A DNA stretch of 64,000 nt from Arenicellales bacterium. Lineage in GTDB: Bacteria > Pseudomonadota > Gammaproteobacteria > Arenicellales > JAJDZL01. Below, piece by piece: positions 38,076-47,719 of this stretch; position 1 is the first letter of the stretch; each line of letters starts with the position of its first letter. The stretch lies in the NCBI GenBank assembly GCA_951813075.1, contig OX638343.1, positions 2,477,999 to 2,541,998 on the forward strand, given 5' to 3'. The position numbers and the translations under genes are program-made. Below the pieces are notes generated by a model. That model saw only the letters and a list, made by a program, of their open reading frames with translations, was not told where the DNA came from and did no database searches.

Positions 38076-38954
38076 ATGACTTCAACCATCCAAAACCAGA
38101 TTAACCGTCTCAAAAATGAGATTGCTGACCTGCACAAATCTGATGCTCGTGAAACAAAACGAGAAGCCAGTCTTGTTGCGAAAATAAACCGCTGCAACGA
38201 GGCTTTATTCAGAACGAAAAAAATTTCGACGCGTCAGAGTAAAGCAAGAGAAGTAGAGCGTGCACAGAAGGAATTGGCTAATGTTAAAACGAAGAAAGCG
38301 AATTTATCCAAGAAAATTGCAGAAAAGGAGAAAAGGTTAGCTTCGTACCAGGAACGACAATCAAAGGAAATAGAGCGTGATATAAAGCGGCAGTTTGACT
38401 TAGTAAAACGGTTGGAACGTAATCGAGAGCAGTATAAACGAGGAATAGCCAGAGAAGTCCAGTCCGATGCAAAGATACAATCCTTAGCCTCTGAAACGTT
38501 ACAACCAGTTTCAAAACAGGGAATTATCTATGACTTCTTCATTTCACATGCGAGCGAAGATAAGGACGGTTTTGTTCGAGACTTGGCGAAAACTCTTGAA
38601 GCTGAAGGAGTAAAAATTTGGTTTGATGAGATTGTCCTGAAAGTCGGGGACAGTTTGCGCAGGAAAATAGATCAAGGACTTTGTGAGTCAAGGTTTGGAA
38701 TTGTGGTGATATCTAGGAATTTTATTGCGAAGGAATGGCCCCAAAAAGAATTGGATGGTTTGGTAAGTCTAGAGGTTGATGGCCGAAATCGTATTCTCCC
38801 AATCTGGCATGAAATTTCAAAGGACGAAGTCATACAATATAGTCCGACCCTCGCGGACAAAGTTGCACTGAATACTTCAATTCTGAGTATGCAGGAAATC
38901 ACTTCGGAACTCATTCAATTGATTGGGGAGAGGGCTGATTTATCGAAACATTAA
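38076..38954 (+). CDS. Coiled-coil and TIR-domain protein (probable NADase defence effector)
   Basis: 292 residues. Residues 1-125 are a highly charged coiled coil (Lys/Arg/Glu-rich, heptad-like). Residues 151-285 form a TIR_2-type domain: YDFFISHASEDKDGFVRDLAK, GVKIWFDEIVLKVGDSLRRKIDQGL, RFGIVVISRNFIAKEWPQKELDGL. E225 in WPQKEL sits at the catalytic glutamate position of NAD-cleaving TIR domains. It starts at ATG 38076 and ends 38 bases before hsdM on the same strand, so co-transcription with the type I system is likely. Many bacterial TIR proteins deplete NAD on phage sensing; the trigger here is unknown. Confidence 0.88.
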   Translation: MTSTIQNQINRLKNEIADLHKSDARETKREASLVAKINRCNEALFRTKKISTRQSKAREVERAQKELANVKTKKANLSKKIAEKEKRLASYQERQSKEIERDIKRQFDLVKRLERNREQYKRGIAREVQSDAKIQSLASETLQPVSKQGIIYDFFISHASEDKDGFVRDLAKTLEAEGVKIWFDEIVLKVGDSLRRKIDQGLCESRFGIVVISRNFIAKEWPQKELDGLVSLEVDGRNRILPIWHEISKDEVIQYSPTLADKVALNTSILSMQEITSELIQLIGERADLSKH

Positions 38955-38992
38955 GTGTTCACATGAGTTATCGATTTTGTGGCTTCTGATTA

Positions 38993-41170
38993 GTGAATAG
39001 TCAAGTACACGCTGAGCTCAAGGCTAAAATTTGGGAAATAGCGAACCGGCTCAGAGGCCCTTACCGACCTCCGCAGTATCGCTTGGTAATGCTGCCGATG
39101 GTTGTTTTGCGTCGACTCGACTGCGTCTTGGAACCTACCAAAAATGCAGTGCTCAAGAAACGCGAAGAACTGGAAGCGAAACAGATTCCTGAGGCAGCAT
39201 GGGAGAGTTTACTCGGTAAAGCTGCCGACCCAAACCGCCGTTATCCTCTCTACAACACGAGCCCCTACACCTTTGTGCGGTTATTAGAGGATGCCGAGAA
39301 CATTGCACCGAATCTCGTGTCGTATATCAACGAATTCTCGCCTACCGCCCGGTACATTTTCGAACGATTCAAGTTTACCGATCAGATCGAGAAACTCGAT
39401 GCTAGTAACCGCCTTTTCGCCATTGTAAAGGCGATGACCAACATTGATCTTCATCCGGACCGAATCGACAACCTTCAGATGGGTTATTTGTTCGAGCATC
39501 TGGTCATGCGGTTCAACGAACAGGCTAACGAAGAGGCAGGAGATCACTTTACCCCTCGAGAAGTCATTCGCCTTATGGCAAACCTCCTCTACACCGGAGA
39601 TCAAGATGTCTACAAGCCTGGCATATTTCGCACGATCTACGATCCGACTTGTGGAACGGGTGGCATGCTGACCGAATCCGCAAAGCTGATTCTTAATCAA
39701 AACCAACAGGCTCGACTTGCACTCTACGGTCAGGAATACAATGACGAGTCCTGGGCGATTTGTTGTTCGGACATGCTGATCAAGGACGAAGATGCCGACA
39801 ACATCGTCCTTGGAGACACCCTCGGTGATGGTAAGACAGGTGATGGCTTTGAAGGCCAGCGGTTTCACTATCTGATGGCAAACCCGCCTTACGGCGTTGA
39901 GTGGAAAGATCAGAAGAACATTGTTGAACGGGAACACAACACATCAGGGTTTTCCGGAAGGTTCGGCGCAGGTCTCCCAGCTATCAGGGATGGATCCCTT
40001 CTTTTTCTCCAGCACATGATTTCCAAGATGTATCCCTATGAAGAGGGAAATCAGGATCGACTTGGCTCCAAGATTGCTATTGTCTTTAATGGTTCTCCTC
40101 TCTTTTCGGGCGATGCCGGTTCTGGACCTTCCAACATCCGCCGATGGATTATCGAGAACGACTGGCTGGACGCCGTTGTGGCGCTACCGGACCAACTGTT
40201 CTACAACACCGGTATTTTTACGTATGTCTGGCTGGTAACGAATCGCAAGCCGCTGGAACGAAAAGGCAAGGTGCAGCTCATCGATGGCACCCGCTTCTTC
40301 CAGAAGATGAATAAGAGCCTCAACTTTAAGCGCAACGAAATATCAGAGGAGCAAATTCGACACTTGACTCAGGTCTACGGGAACTTTCAAGACGGCGAAA
40401 CAGCTACGGTACTGATTGATGGTGAGCCCGAAACCCGCGTCATCTCCCGTGTCTTCGAGAACCGTGAATTCGGTTTTCTCAAAGTCACGGTCGAACGTCC
40501 GTTGCGGATGAATTTCGAGGCGATACCGGAGCGAATTAGCAGGCTTGAAGGCCAGACTGCTTTCGCAAATCTAACGAAATCGAGAAATCGCGAGAATTTG
40601 GTATCGATGGAGAATGAGATCGAGCAGGGAAAATTAAATCAAAGTGCAATTCAATCCATACTGGCTACACTCGAGAGCAATGGGCGCTACATGGATCGCT
40701 TCGCATTCGAGACCGATTTATTAGAAGTTGCGAAGCGATCTAAAATCAAACTTTCTGCCCCAATTAAAAAAGCTATCTTCGTAGCTCTCGGGGAACGAGA
40801 TCGGAATGCCGAAATTTGCCGGGACAGCAACGGAAAGCCGGAACCGGACAGCGAACTTCGGGACACCGAGAACATCCCCTTGCCTGTTGGTACGGCACTA
40901 CCCCTGCCTATGGAATTCGGCCGGAAAAAGCCCAACGATCAGCTGGTAGAGGACTTTCGGGATGACATCGACACCTATCTGGTACGCGAAGTATTGCCTC
41001 ATGTCCCCGATGCATGGGTGGACTATTCGAAGACTACAGTGGGATATGAAATTCCGTTTAATCGGCATTTCTATGTATACAAGCCGCCTCGTCCTCTAGA
41101 TCAAATTGAAACGGACATCACTCAAGTCGAAGGAGAGATCGCCGAGTTTCTGAAACGGTTAATAGCATGA
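38993..41170 (+). CDS. hsdM: Type I restriction-modification DNA methyltransferase subunit
   Basis: 725 residues from a GTG at 38993. It has an N-terminal HsdM helical domain, then an N6-adenine methyltransferase with SAM motif I DPTCGTGG (217-224) and catalytic motif IV NPPY (297-300, YLMANPPYGVEW). It is about 200 residues longer than classical HsdM; residues 480-725 include charged helical stretches and resemble the long-form HsdM group. With HsdS it methylates the host site and is also needed for cleavage by HsdR. The stop overlaps the hsdS start (ATGA). Confidence 0.95.
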   Translation: MNSQVHAELKAKIWEIANRLRGPYRPPQYRLVMLPMVVLRRLDCVLEPTKNAVLKKREELEAKQIPEAAWESLLGKAADPNRRYPLYNTSPYTFVRLLEDAENIAPNLVSYINEFSPTARYIFERFKFTDQIEKLDASNRLFAIVKAMTNIDLHPDRIDNLQMGYLFEHLVMRFNEQANEEAGDHFTPREVIRLMANLLYTGDQDVYKPGIFRTIYDPTCGTGGMLTESAKLILNQNQQARLALYGQEYNDESWAICCSDMLIKDEDADNIVLGDTLGDGKTGDGFEGQRFHYLMANPPYGVEWKDQKNIVEREHNTSGFSGRFGAGLPAIRDGSLLFLQHMISKMYPYEEGNQDRLGSKIAIVFNGSPLFSGDAGSGPSNIRRWIIENDWLDAVVALPDQLFYNTGIFTYVWLVTNRKPLERKGKVQLIDGTRFFQKMNKSLNFKRNEISEEQIRHLTQVYGNFQDGETATVLIDGEPETRVISRVFENREFGFLKVTVERPLRMNFEAIPERISRLEGQTAFANLTKSRNRENLVSMENEIEQGKLNQSAIQSILATLESNGRYMDRFAFETDLLEVAKRSKIKLSAPIKKAIFVALGERDRNAEICRDSNGKPEPDSELRDTENIPLPVGTALPLPMEFGRKKPNDQLVEDFRDDIDTYLVREVLPHVPDAWVDYSKTTVGYEIPFNRHFYVYKPPRPLDQIETDITQVEGEIAEFLKRLIA

Positions 41171-42534
41171 TCTATACCATGTGCAGCGAAGATCATTCTG
41201 TGTGGGCGGAGCAGGCCCGATTAGATTGGAGTAAGCACTGGTTGAAGTGGTCGGTCGATCTAATTGTGAAGCACTCGACTGAAGAGGAGCAAGAAACACT
41301 TCCATATATTTCCAATGAGAACATTGAGTCATGGACTGGAAAACTTCTAATCGAAGATCCGCAACCGCTTGAGGCAGACAGTCGCAAATTTAAAATTAAT
41401 GACGTTCTTTTCAACAAGCTCCGCCCTTACCTTGCGAAAGTCTACCACGCATCATTCAATGGGGTAAGTTCAAGCGAATTGCTTTGTTTACGGCCATCTC
41501 AGGATCTCGATTCGCGTTTCCTCTTCTACGTACTCTCATCCAAAGACTTTATTGACACAGTCAATGCGCATTCTTACGGGGCCAAGATGCCCCGCGCAGA
41601 TTGGGAGATTGTGGGTCATCAATCGTTGCCATTCCCACCACTCGACACCCAACGTCGAATCGCAGAGTATCTGGACGAGAAAATTGTTCTGATTGATGGG
41701 CTGATAGAGAGGAAGCGGAAACTTCTGGACCTGCTAGCAGAAAAACGACAGACGCTCATTACCCTGGCGGTAACTAAGGGGTTTCCTGATTCGCAACGAT
41801 TAGAAAATAGCGGACTTCATTCAACTCAAAGGAGAGATTACCGAGTTGTTGAAGGTGTTGATGAAATGACCGGCGTTTCAGACAATAGTCGCCAAGCCTA
41901 TGGAAAGGTTCCGTTGGGATGGAAGCTAGAGAAGTTGAAATTCTTTGCTGACATCCGTAACAGCAATGTCGATAAGATCATTTCTGAGGATGAACAACCG
42001 GTAAGACTATGCAACTACACCGACATCTACTACAACGATCATATTACATCAAACATACAATTTATGGAGGGATCAGCGACTGAAGCGGAAATTGAACGAT
42101 TCCAGTTAAGACGTAATCAAGTCATCATAACAAAGGATAGCGAGGGCTGGGATGATATCGGTATACCTGCGTTAGTCACTGAGGACATGCCGGACGTTCT
42201 GTGTGGATACCATCTTTCTGTATTCGAAGCTGGTTCAGACTTGGATGGCGCTTTTCTTGCGTGGCTCTGCCAGTCTGCATCGCTAAACGACCAGTTCAAG
42301 CTTGCGGCAAACGGCGTTACACGCTTCGGACTCAGTCAATACGCGATGAAGAATGCTTTCATTATGTTTCCCTCTCTCGACACCCAGCGTCGAATTGCAG
42401 AATTTCTAGATAAGGAAACTTCTCAGATCGACGAATTAGTCATGAAAATACGAGAAAGTATTGCTTTGCTGGAGGAATACAGATCGGCGCAAATAACGGC
42501 TATTGTCAAAGGTCAGATTACGGAGTTCCAATGA
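41167..42534 (+). CDS. hsdS: Type I restriction-modification specificity subunit
   Basis: 455 residues with two target-recognition domains (about 15-165 and 240-395). Each is followed by a conserved helical spacer that starts with LDTQRRIAEYLDEK..QIDGLI-type wording: PPLDTQRRIAEYLDEKIVLID near 160 and PSLDTQRRIAEFLDKETSQID near 400. This gives a bipartite recognition sequence that cannot be read from the protein. It overlaps its neighbours on both sides by 4 bases, so the operon is tightly coupled. The DNA of the two spacers is similar, as is usual, and can recombine to change specificity. Confidence 0.95.
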   Translation: MIYTMCSEDHSVWAEQARLDWSKHWLKWSVDLIVKHSTEEEQETLPYISNENIESWTGKLLIEDPQPLEADSRKFKINDVLFNKLRPYLAKVYHASFNGVSSSELLCLRPSQDLDSRFLFYVLSSKDFIDTVNAHSYGAKMPRADWEIVGHQSLPFPPLDTQRRIAEYLDEKIVLIDGLIERKRKLLDLLAEKRQTLITLAVTKGFPDSQRLENSGLHSTQRRDYRVVEGVDEMTGVSDNSRQAYGKVPLGWKLEKLKFFADIRNSNVDKIISEDEQPVRLCNYTDIYYNDHITSNIQFMEGSATEAEIERFQLRRNQVIITKDSEGWDDIGIPALVTEDMPDVLCGYHLSVFEAGSDLDGAFLAWLCQSASLNDQFKLAANGVTRFGLSQYAMKNAFIMFPSLDTQRRIAEFLDKETSQIDELVMKIRESIALLEEYRSAQITAIVKGQITEFQ

Positions 42535-43142
42535 CCCTTGATGCGTCCACATATCTTCAACACTTAAGGGCTTATGTGAATGATGACTACATCGTGCATG
42601 ATGGTAGTGCTGGAAGAGTTGTCCTGATCGAAAAATATTTCCGCCAAGAAGATATGAAACCTCAAGAGCGCAAAATAGACTTAATTCTTCCCGGTGCGGG
42701 AATGGCATTCAAACTCGACTACGACGATTTTGAGGCTTCGAAGAAAATAAGCAAGCCACGACTTTTTCACTTTCTAGATGATACTGCCAAACCATGGTCA
42801 AAGCGTTGTGACTTCATAATTTTCTACGTCAACGGCCGCACCTTCCACGCCGATTGCATCGAATTCAAGTCAAAAAGTTTGAGTACTGATAAAATCGTGC
42901 CGCAGCTCAAAGCCGGGATAAACTGGGTGAACGCATTGAAGCGGACGATTGAGTACTACACTGGTGACAAACGTAGGATACGCGCGCGCAAATTCGTATT
43001 CGCTGAAAATGAGAATCCTAATTCATATATTGACTCGAATCGTCAGCTGATTGCAGATCCATCCATTCGCTACTATCACTTTAACGAGGTACAAGGACGG
43101 CCCTTGACCGAGCTTCAGAACACCTCAATGCAGGTAATTTAA
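42531..43142 (+). CDS. Putative PD-(D/E)XK-like protein encoded between hsdS and hsdR
   Basis: 203 residues, ATG overlapping the hsdS stop and stop 3 bases before the hsdR ATG, so it is an integral operon member. The core reads RCDFIIFYVNGRTFHADCIEFKSK: D94, then E111-F-K113, with Q125 in IVPQLKAGI. This is the spacing of a PD-(D/E)XK nuclease core (D, then ExK, then a downstream Q). I do not recognise it as a standard type I subunit; HsdR supplies its own nuclease domain. It might be an additional nuclease, a regulator of HsdR or an immunity component. The fold call is from motif pattern only. Confidence 0.75.
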   Translation: MTLDASTYLQHLRAYVNDDYIVHDGSAGRVVLIEKYFRQEDMKPQERKIDLILPGAGMAFKLDYDDFEASKKISKPRLFHFLDDTAKPWSKRCDFIIFYVNGRTFHADCIEFKSKSLSTDKIVPQLKAGINWVNALKRTIEYYTGDKRRIRARKFVFAENENPNSYIDSNRQLIADPSIRYYHFNEVQGRPLTELQNTSMQVI

Positions 43143-43145
43143 GCT

Positions 43146-46100
43146 ATGTCCGGCCATACTGAATTCGATTTCGAAAAGGCTATTCAATCTGGGCTGACTG
43201 GCTCAGGTGGTTATGAAGCACGTAAACCTAAAAAATTCAATGAAGAACGCGCGCTCTTCCCCGACGATGTTTCCGGCTTTCTGAGAGAAAGCCAGCCCAC
43301 CAAGTGGCGGGTGCTGGAATCGCTACTTGGCGTAAAAGTAAAATCAACTGTACTGGACGCTCTCTCGAAGGAACTAGCGCTCAAAGGAACTCTGCATGTT
43401 TTGCGTCATGGATTCAAATGTTACGGCAAGACTTTACGCATGGCTTATTTCAGACCCAACACGACCATGAATCCCGAGTCGTCGGTGAGCTATGCCTGTA
43501 ATCGACTGACAATTTCACGTCAAATCAACTTTGTCTCAGTTCTGAAGACACCAAATGGCGAGAACCGTCACTGCATAATTGACGTGACACTTGCAGTCAA
43601 TGGGATTCCTGTTGCCACCGCAGAACTGAAAAATCCGCTTACCGGACAACGTGCAGCGGATGCGATTCACCAGTACCGGACTGAACGTGACGAACGTGAC
43701 CTACTCTTTACTTTCAAGCAGCGCGCACTGGTCCATTTTGCAGTGGACCCTGATGAAGTGTGGATGACTACCCGACTTCAAGGCATGGAGACTACATTTC
43801 TGCCTTTTAACCGAGGTAATGGCTACGGAGCTGGCAACCCGCCAGTTGAAGGGAACTGGAAGACCCACTACCTTTGGGACGAGGTACTTCAAGCCGACAG
43901 TCTGCTGGAAATCCTACAGCGCTTCATACACGTTGAGGAAAAGCAGTTCAAGACCGGCAAGGGGATGCCGACTATAAAGCAGGAAACAATGATCTTTCCT
44001 CGCTACCACCAGCTGGATGTGGTTCGGAAGCTCGTCGCACACACCAGGACCAGCGGTGCGGGTCGGAACTACTTGATCCAGCATTCAGCCGGTTCCGGTA
44101 AGTCTAATTCCATTGCCTGGCTCGCTCACCGGCTGGCCAGTCTGCACAGCGAGCAAGACGAGAAGGTATTTCACTCTGTCATTGTGGTGACCGACCGTCG
44201 CGTACTCGATCAGCAGCTTCAGTCTACCATCTACCAGTTCGAACACAAGAGAGGCGTAGTCGAAAAAATCGATGAAAACACACAGCAGCTCGCAGCAGCG
44301 CTGTCCCAAGGGACGCCTATTATCATTACGACAATCCAGAAGTTCCCCTTTATTTCGCAAGCACTTTCAACTTTTGAGAAAATGGGTTCAGACGTGAAGA
44401 TCGACACAGCGGGCAAATGCTTTGCCGTCATTGTCGATGAGGCGCACTCGTCCCAGAGCGGGGAAATCGCAGCTGCGCTCAGAGGGATGTTGAACAAGGA
44501 AGGGATTGAAGCTGCGATAGCCGCTCAAGTTTCTGATGAAGAGGAGGATGACAACCTTTCTGACGAGGCGAAGTCGGAGGTGCTTCGTCGTGCTTTGCAG
44601 CGCACCCGGCAGCCGAATCTCAGCTACTTCGCATTTACAGCCACGCCGAAATTCAAGACGATTGCCCTGTTCGACGAGCCTGGTCCATCAGGCGAGCCGC
44701 CGTTTCACGAGTACACCATGCGACAAGCCATTGAGGAAAGTTTCATCATGGACGTACTGCAGAACTACACCACATACACGCGCTTTTTCGGCTTGATTAA
44801 GCAGATCGAGGACGACCCTGCTGTCCCGAAGAGGGAAGCCGCAAAGACCTTGACGCGCTATCTGGAACTTCATCCTGTCAATATCGATCAAGTCATTTCC
44901 GTTATCATCGAACATTTCCGTCTCAAGGTGATGCACGAGATTGGTGGTCGAGCAAGGGCCATGGTGGTCACCGACTCCCGCCTTGCTGCTGTAAAATATA
45001 AAATTGCTTTCGACAACTACATTAAAGAACGCGGCTACACTGGTATCCGTTCCTTGGTGGCATTCTCAGGATCAGTGCGAGATCCGGATGATCCTGGATC
45101 ATCCTACACAGAAGTGTCGATGAATAAAGGAATTTCGGAAAGCGAACTCCCGAAAGCCTTTGAGTACGGCGATTGCCGGGTTCTTCTGGTTGCGGAGAAA
45201 TACCAGACTGGATTCGATCAGCCCTTGCTGCAAACGATGTACGTAGTCAAGAATCTGGTCGGTGTTCATGCAGTTCAGACCCTCTCGCGACTTAACCGCA
45301 TTGCACCTGGAAAATCACGCACCTTTGTTCTAGATTTCGTCAATAAGGAAGACGATATTTATCGAGCATTCAAACCCTACTACGAAACGACTCGGACGGG
45401 AGAGAACGCTGACCCGCATCGCCTGTCAGAATTGCAGCACTTCCTGTTGCAAAAGGCGATCTTTACAATGCATGATGTTGACGCTTTCAGTGAAGTCTGG
45501 TACCGGTCAAAACGCGACCACTCCGCTACTGATCATCGCGAGATGAATGCCATCCTTGATGCGGTCGTTCAGACTTTCATTGGTTGCGCTGAGGAAGAGC
45601 AGGAACATTTTTACGATCTGCTGTCAGCTTATCGAAATCTATATGCCTTCCTGTCCCAGATTATTCCCTATCAGGATAGCCAATTTGAACGGCTTTATTC
45701 ATTCGTGAGAAACCTTTTGGCAAAGCTTCCGCCGCCAGGTGGTGGCCAGAGGTTTGTATTGGATGATGAAGTAGCGCTGCAATTCTTTCGGCTTCAGCAA
45801 ATGGCCGAAGGATCTATAGATCTCACGGATGGTGATGCCGACCCTCTCAAGGGGCCGACTGATGTCGGCACCGCAGGTATCAAAGTTCAGGAAGAGGCGC
45901 TGTCAAGCATAGTTGATCGCCTCAATGAGCGTTTCGGCACCGATTTTACCGAAGCAGATCAGCTTTTCTTTGATCAGATTCGGGTGACAGCGGAAAGTAA
46001 TGAGAGCATTGCGGAGGTTGCTCTCGCCAACAACTTGGAAAATTTTTCTTCATATTTCGATAGTATTCTCGACGAACTGTTCGTTGCGCGAATGGAGGGC

Positions 46101-46214
46101 AACGAGGAAATCTTCTCCCGGGTGATAACGGATGCCCGATTTCGTTCAGTTGCACATGAGCATCTCGCTCATGAAATTTTCCATCGAGTTCGAGAAGATC
46201 GAAATAGGCGCTGA
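43146..46214 (+). CDS. hsdR: Type I restriction endonuclease subunit
   Basis: 1022 residues. The N-terminal nuclease core is visible as D146 (IIDVTLAVN) and E160-x-K162 (ATAELKNPLTG). The SF2 helicase motor has Walker A HSAGSGKSNS (residues 313-322), motif II VIVDEAHSS, motif III FTATPK and a C-terminal half with QTGFDQPLLQTMYVVK and QTLSRLNRIAPGK (motifs V and VI). It translocates DNA and cuts away from unmethylated sites when assembled with HsdM and HsdS. It is the last gene of the five-gene cluster that starts with the TIR protein. Confidence 0.95.
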   Translation: MSGHTEFDFEKAIQSGLTGSGGYEARKPKKFNEERALFPDDVSGFLRESQPTKWRVLESLLGVKVKSTVLDALSKELALKGTLHVLRHGFKCYGKTLRMAYFRPNTTMNPESSVSYACNRLTISRQINFVSVLKTPNGENRHCIIDVTLAVNGIPVATAELKNPLTGQRAADAIHQYRTERDERDLLFTFKQRALVHFAVDPDEVWMTTRLQGMETTFLPFNRGNGYGAGNPPVEGNWKTHYLWDEVLQADSLLEILQRFIHVEEKQFKTGKGMPTIKQETMIFPRYHQLDVVRKLVAHTRTSGAGRNYLIQHSAGSGKSNSIAWLAHRLASLHSEQDEKVFHSVIVVTDRRVLDQQLQSTIYQFEHKRGVVEKIDENTQQLAAALSQGTPIIITTIQKFPFISQALSTFEKMGSDVKIDTAGKCFAVIVDEAHSSQSGEIAAALRGMLNKEGIEAAIAAQVSDEEEDDNLSDEAKSEVLRRALQRTRQPNLSYFAFTATPKFKTIALFDEPGPSGEPPFHEYTMRQAIEESFIMDVLQNYTTYTRFFGLIKQIEDDPAVPKREAAKTLTRYLELHPVNIDQVISVIIEHFRLKVMHEIGGRARAMVVTDSRLAAVKYKIAFDNYIKERGYTGIRSLVAFSGSVRDPDDPGSSYTEVSMNKGISESELPKAFEYGDCRVLLVAEKYQTGFDQPLLQTMYVVKNLVGVHAVQTLSRLNRIAPGKSRTFVLDFVNKEDDIYRAFKPYYETTRTGENADPHRLSELQHFLLQKAIFTMHDVDAFSEVWYRSKRDHSATDHREMNAILDAVVQTFIGCAEEEQEHFYDLLSAYRNLYAFLSQIIPYQDSQFERLYSFVRNLLAKLPPPGGGQRFVLDDEVALQFFRLQQMAEGSIDLTDGDADPLKGPTDVGTAGIKVQEEALSSIVDRLNERFGTDFTEADQLFFDQIRVTAESNESIAEVALANNLENFSSYFDSILDELFVARMEGNEEIFSRVITDARFRSVAHEHLAHEIFHRVREDRNRR

Positions 46215-46327
46215 CAATAATAAAGGAATATTGGTGAAGAAAAAATTCGCGGGACACATTTTTGCCGTTGTGTAGACGGGAGTGCTTGATTGTTGTGAGG
46301 ATGTAGCTGCGACAATAACTTCGAAAA

Positions 46328-46819
46328 ATGAAGATTCGACGCATTCTCTTTTTATCACTTGGCTTGGAGCGCGTCTACCCGCCACAGGAACGGGAACGCG
46401 TGAAGGAAACCACCGAAAAACTGATAGAGCCGGACGGAGCGAGAGTTTGTCGCAGGAACATTCTGGCTCTGGCAGCTGTTGTGGTAGTAGCCAATGCCGC
46501 GGGTGCTAATCCGCGCGATCTCGATATCTTCGGTGTAAAGCCGCCCGACGATTGGGGAGTGCTGGTCTTAGGTGCAACGGCGATTCTGGCTCACCTATAT
46601 TGGTATGTACTGAGGTACTACCACCTGAGGGATGACGGGAGGATCGAGCAGGATCCAGCAATGAGCGGTACCGGAACAGAGTATTTGAAGATTGATTGGA
46701 ACGATTTTATTTTGGTTCGCAGAGGCGCTGATCTGTTCTCAAACTGGATAGCCTTCTTGTTAACTGGTTTGTCATGGTGGTTCATTGGGATGTGGTTTAT
46801 CGGCGGAACTCCTCGGTAA
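46328..46819 (+). CDS. Small membrane protein of unknown function after hsdR
   Basis: 163 residues. A basic and acidic N-terminus with the run PPQERERVKETTEK is followed by three hydrophobic stretches: ILALAAVVVVANAAG (45-59), WGVLVLGATAILAHLYWYVL (75-94) and WIAFLLTGLSWWFIGMWFIGG (140-160). The loop between holds many acidic residues. No family recognised. It begins 113 bases after hsdR on the same strand. Membrane proteins close to restriction or TIR systems can be effectors, but nothing in the sequence proves this one is. An overlapping frame starting at 46282 looks like a shadow. Confidence 0.6.
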   Translation: MKIRRILFLSLGLERVYPPQERERVKETTEKLIEPDGARVCRRNILALAAVVVVANAAGANPRDLDIFGVKPPDDWGVLVLGATAILAHLYWYVLRYYHLRDDGRIEQDPAMSGTGTEYLKIDWNDFILVRRGADLFSNWIAFLLTGLSWWFIGMWFIGGTPR

Positions 46820-47179
46820 AGTCTTCGGATCATCCTCCAACATTCTGATTCGTCTAAGCTACGCGAATCGCGACCTTTGAAGTGCATCATTTGATTTACA
46901 GAATTGAGTCAGTGATTAGATCGGATGCACTACAAACTTGGCCTTGGAATATTGAAATGTTGGAACACGGTGGCTACAACGTAATGACTGACTTTACGAA
47001 ATTTGTTGCACGCGAGCTTGAATAGTTATGGTTAGCAATGACTATATCCACTTCCGGTTGGCCATCGTAAGCGATTACATTTCTTCACTGATTTTTATCT
47101 CAGCAATACGTTGGCTAGTTTCTTCAAAAAGAAAACTCGAATAATTGCGTAGCTATATTTAGCTTTCTACAGTCGAATT
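46820..47179. other. Gene-poor stretch with a possible gene remnant
   Basis: About 360 bases between the membrane-protein gene and the minus-strand 108-residue gene. One frame around 46910-47025 reads sensibly for about 35 residues (IEMLEHGGYNVMTDFTKFV..) and then stops; it may be the tail of a lost gene. Otherwise I see nothing. Confidence 0.3.
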
Positions 47180-47506
47180 CTATTCAGTCTCTCCGAATAC
47201 CATACCGACAAACGAACTTCCTTTGTGTTGATATAGCTTCATTTTAATTATCGCTGAGCACTCTTCACAACAGAAGTAAACTATGAGGCCATGACATCGG
47301 GAACTTGGGTTGCCTTTTAGGTTCCTATCTGTTATCACTTCATGCTCTGAAACGAGGACATGAATACCGTCCTTTGAATCTTCGGAGCGGTTGAAAATTT
47401 CTACGGATTCATGATGTATATGATGCCCATCACGAGATGGACAGTGAATAACATTAGTATCCTCTCTGAGGAGGATATCACTCAATTTTAAAGGTTTTGA
47501 CATCAA
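47180..47506 (-). CDS. Small putative zinc-binding protein of mobile-region type
   Basis: 108 residues. Potential metal ligands come in pairs: C and HH in VIHCPSRDGHHIHHESVE (residues 19-36), C in SRCHGL and CCEEC (74-78), with a QHKG ending. Short proteins with an N-terminal C/H segment, an NPSxRxxGLxIYFxCExC block and a QHKG tail are familiar to me from phage and mobile-element regions, always unnamed. Two consecutive ATGs at the start are equal candidates. The following 200 bases upstream hold no gene that I can see. Confidence 0.6.
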   Translation of the reverse strand: MMSKPLKLSDILLREDTNVIHCPSRDGHHIHHESVEIFNRSEDSKDGIHVLVSEHEVITDRNLKGNPSSRCHGLIVYFCCEECSAIIKMKLYQHKGSSFVGMVFGETE

Positions 47507-47719
47507 ATAGTTTGTACCTATAGTTTTGTAATTTCAGAGAACTATATTCTTTATGACATGAGAATGAGTAATTCTCACACTATTTGCGTCGATCGAAAGT
47601 AGAGCTCAATCGGTTTACACCAACTTTTCATGAGCGGATATTCTTTCTAGAGGCATTTTGTATTATTGAACCTCGGCTACACAGGGAGATATGGTCAAAA
47701 GTGGTGGGTGACGGGGGTT

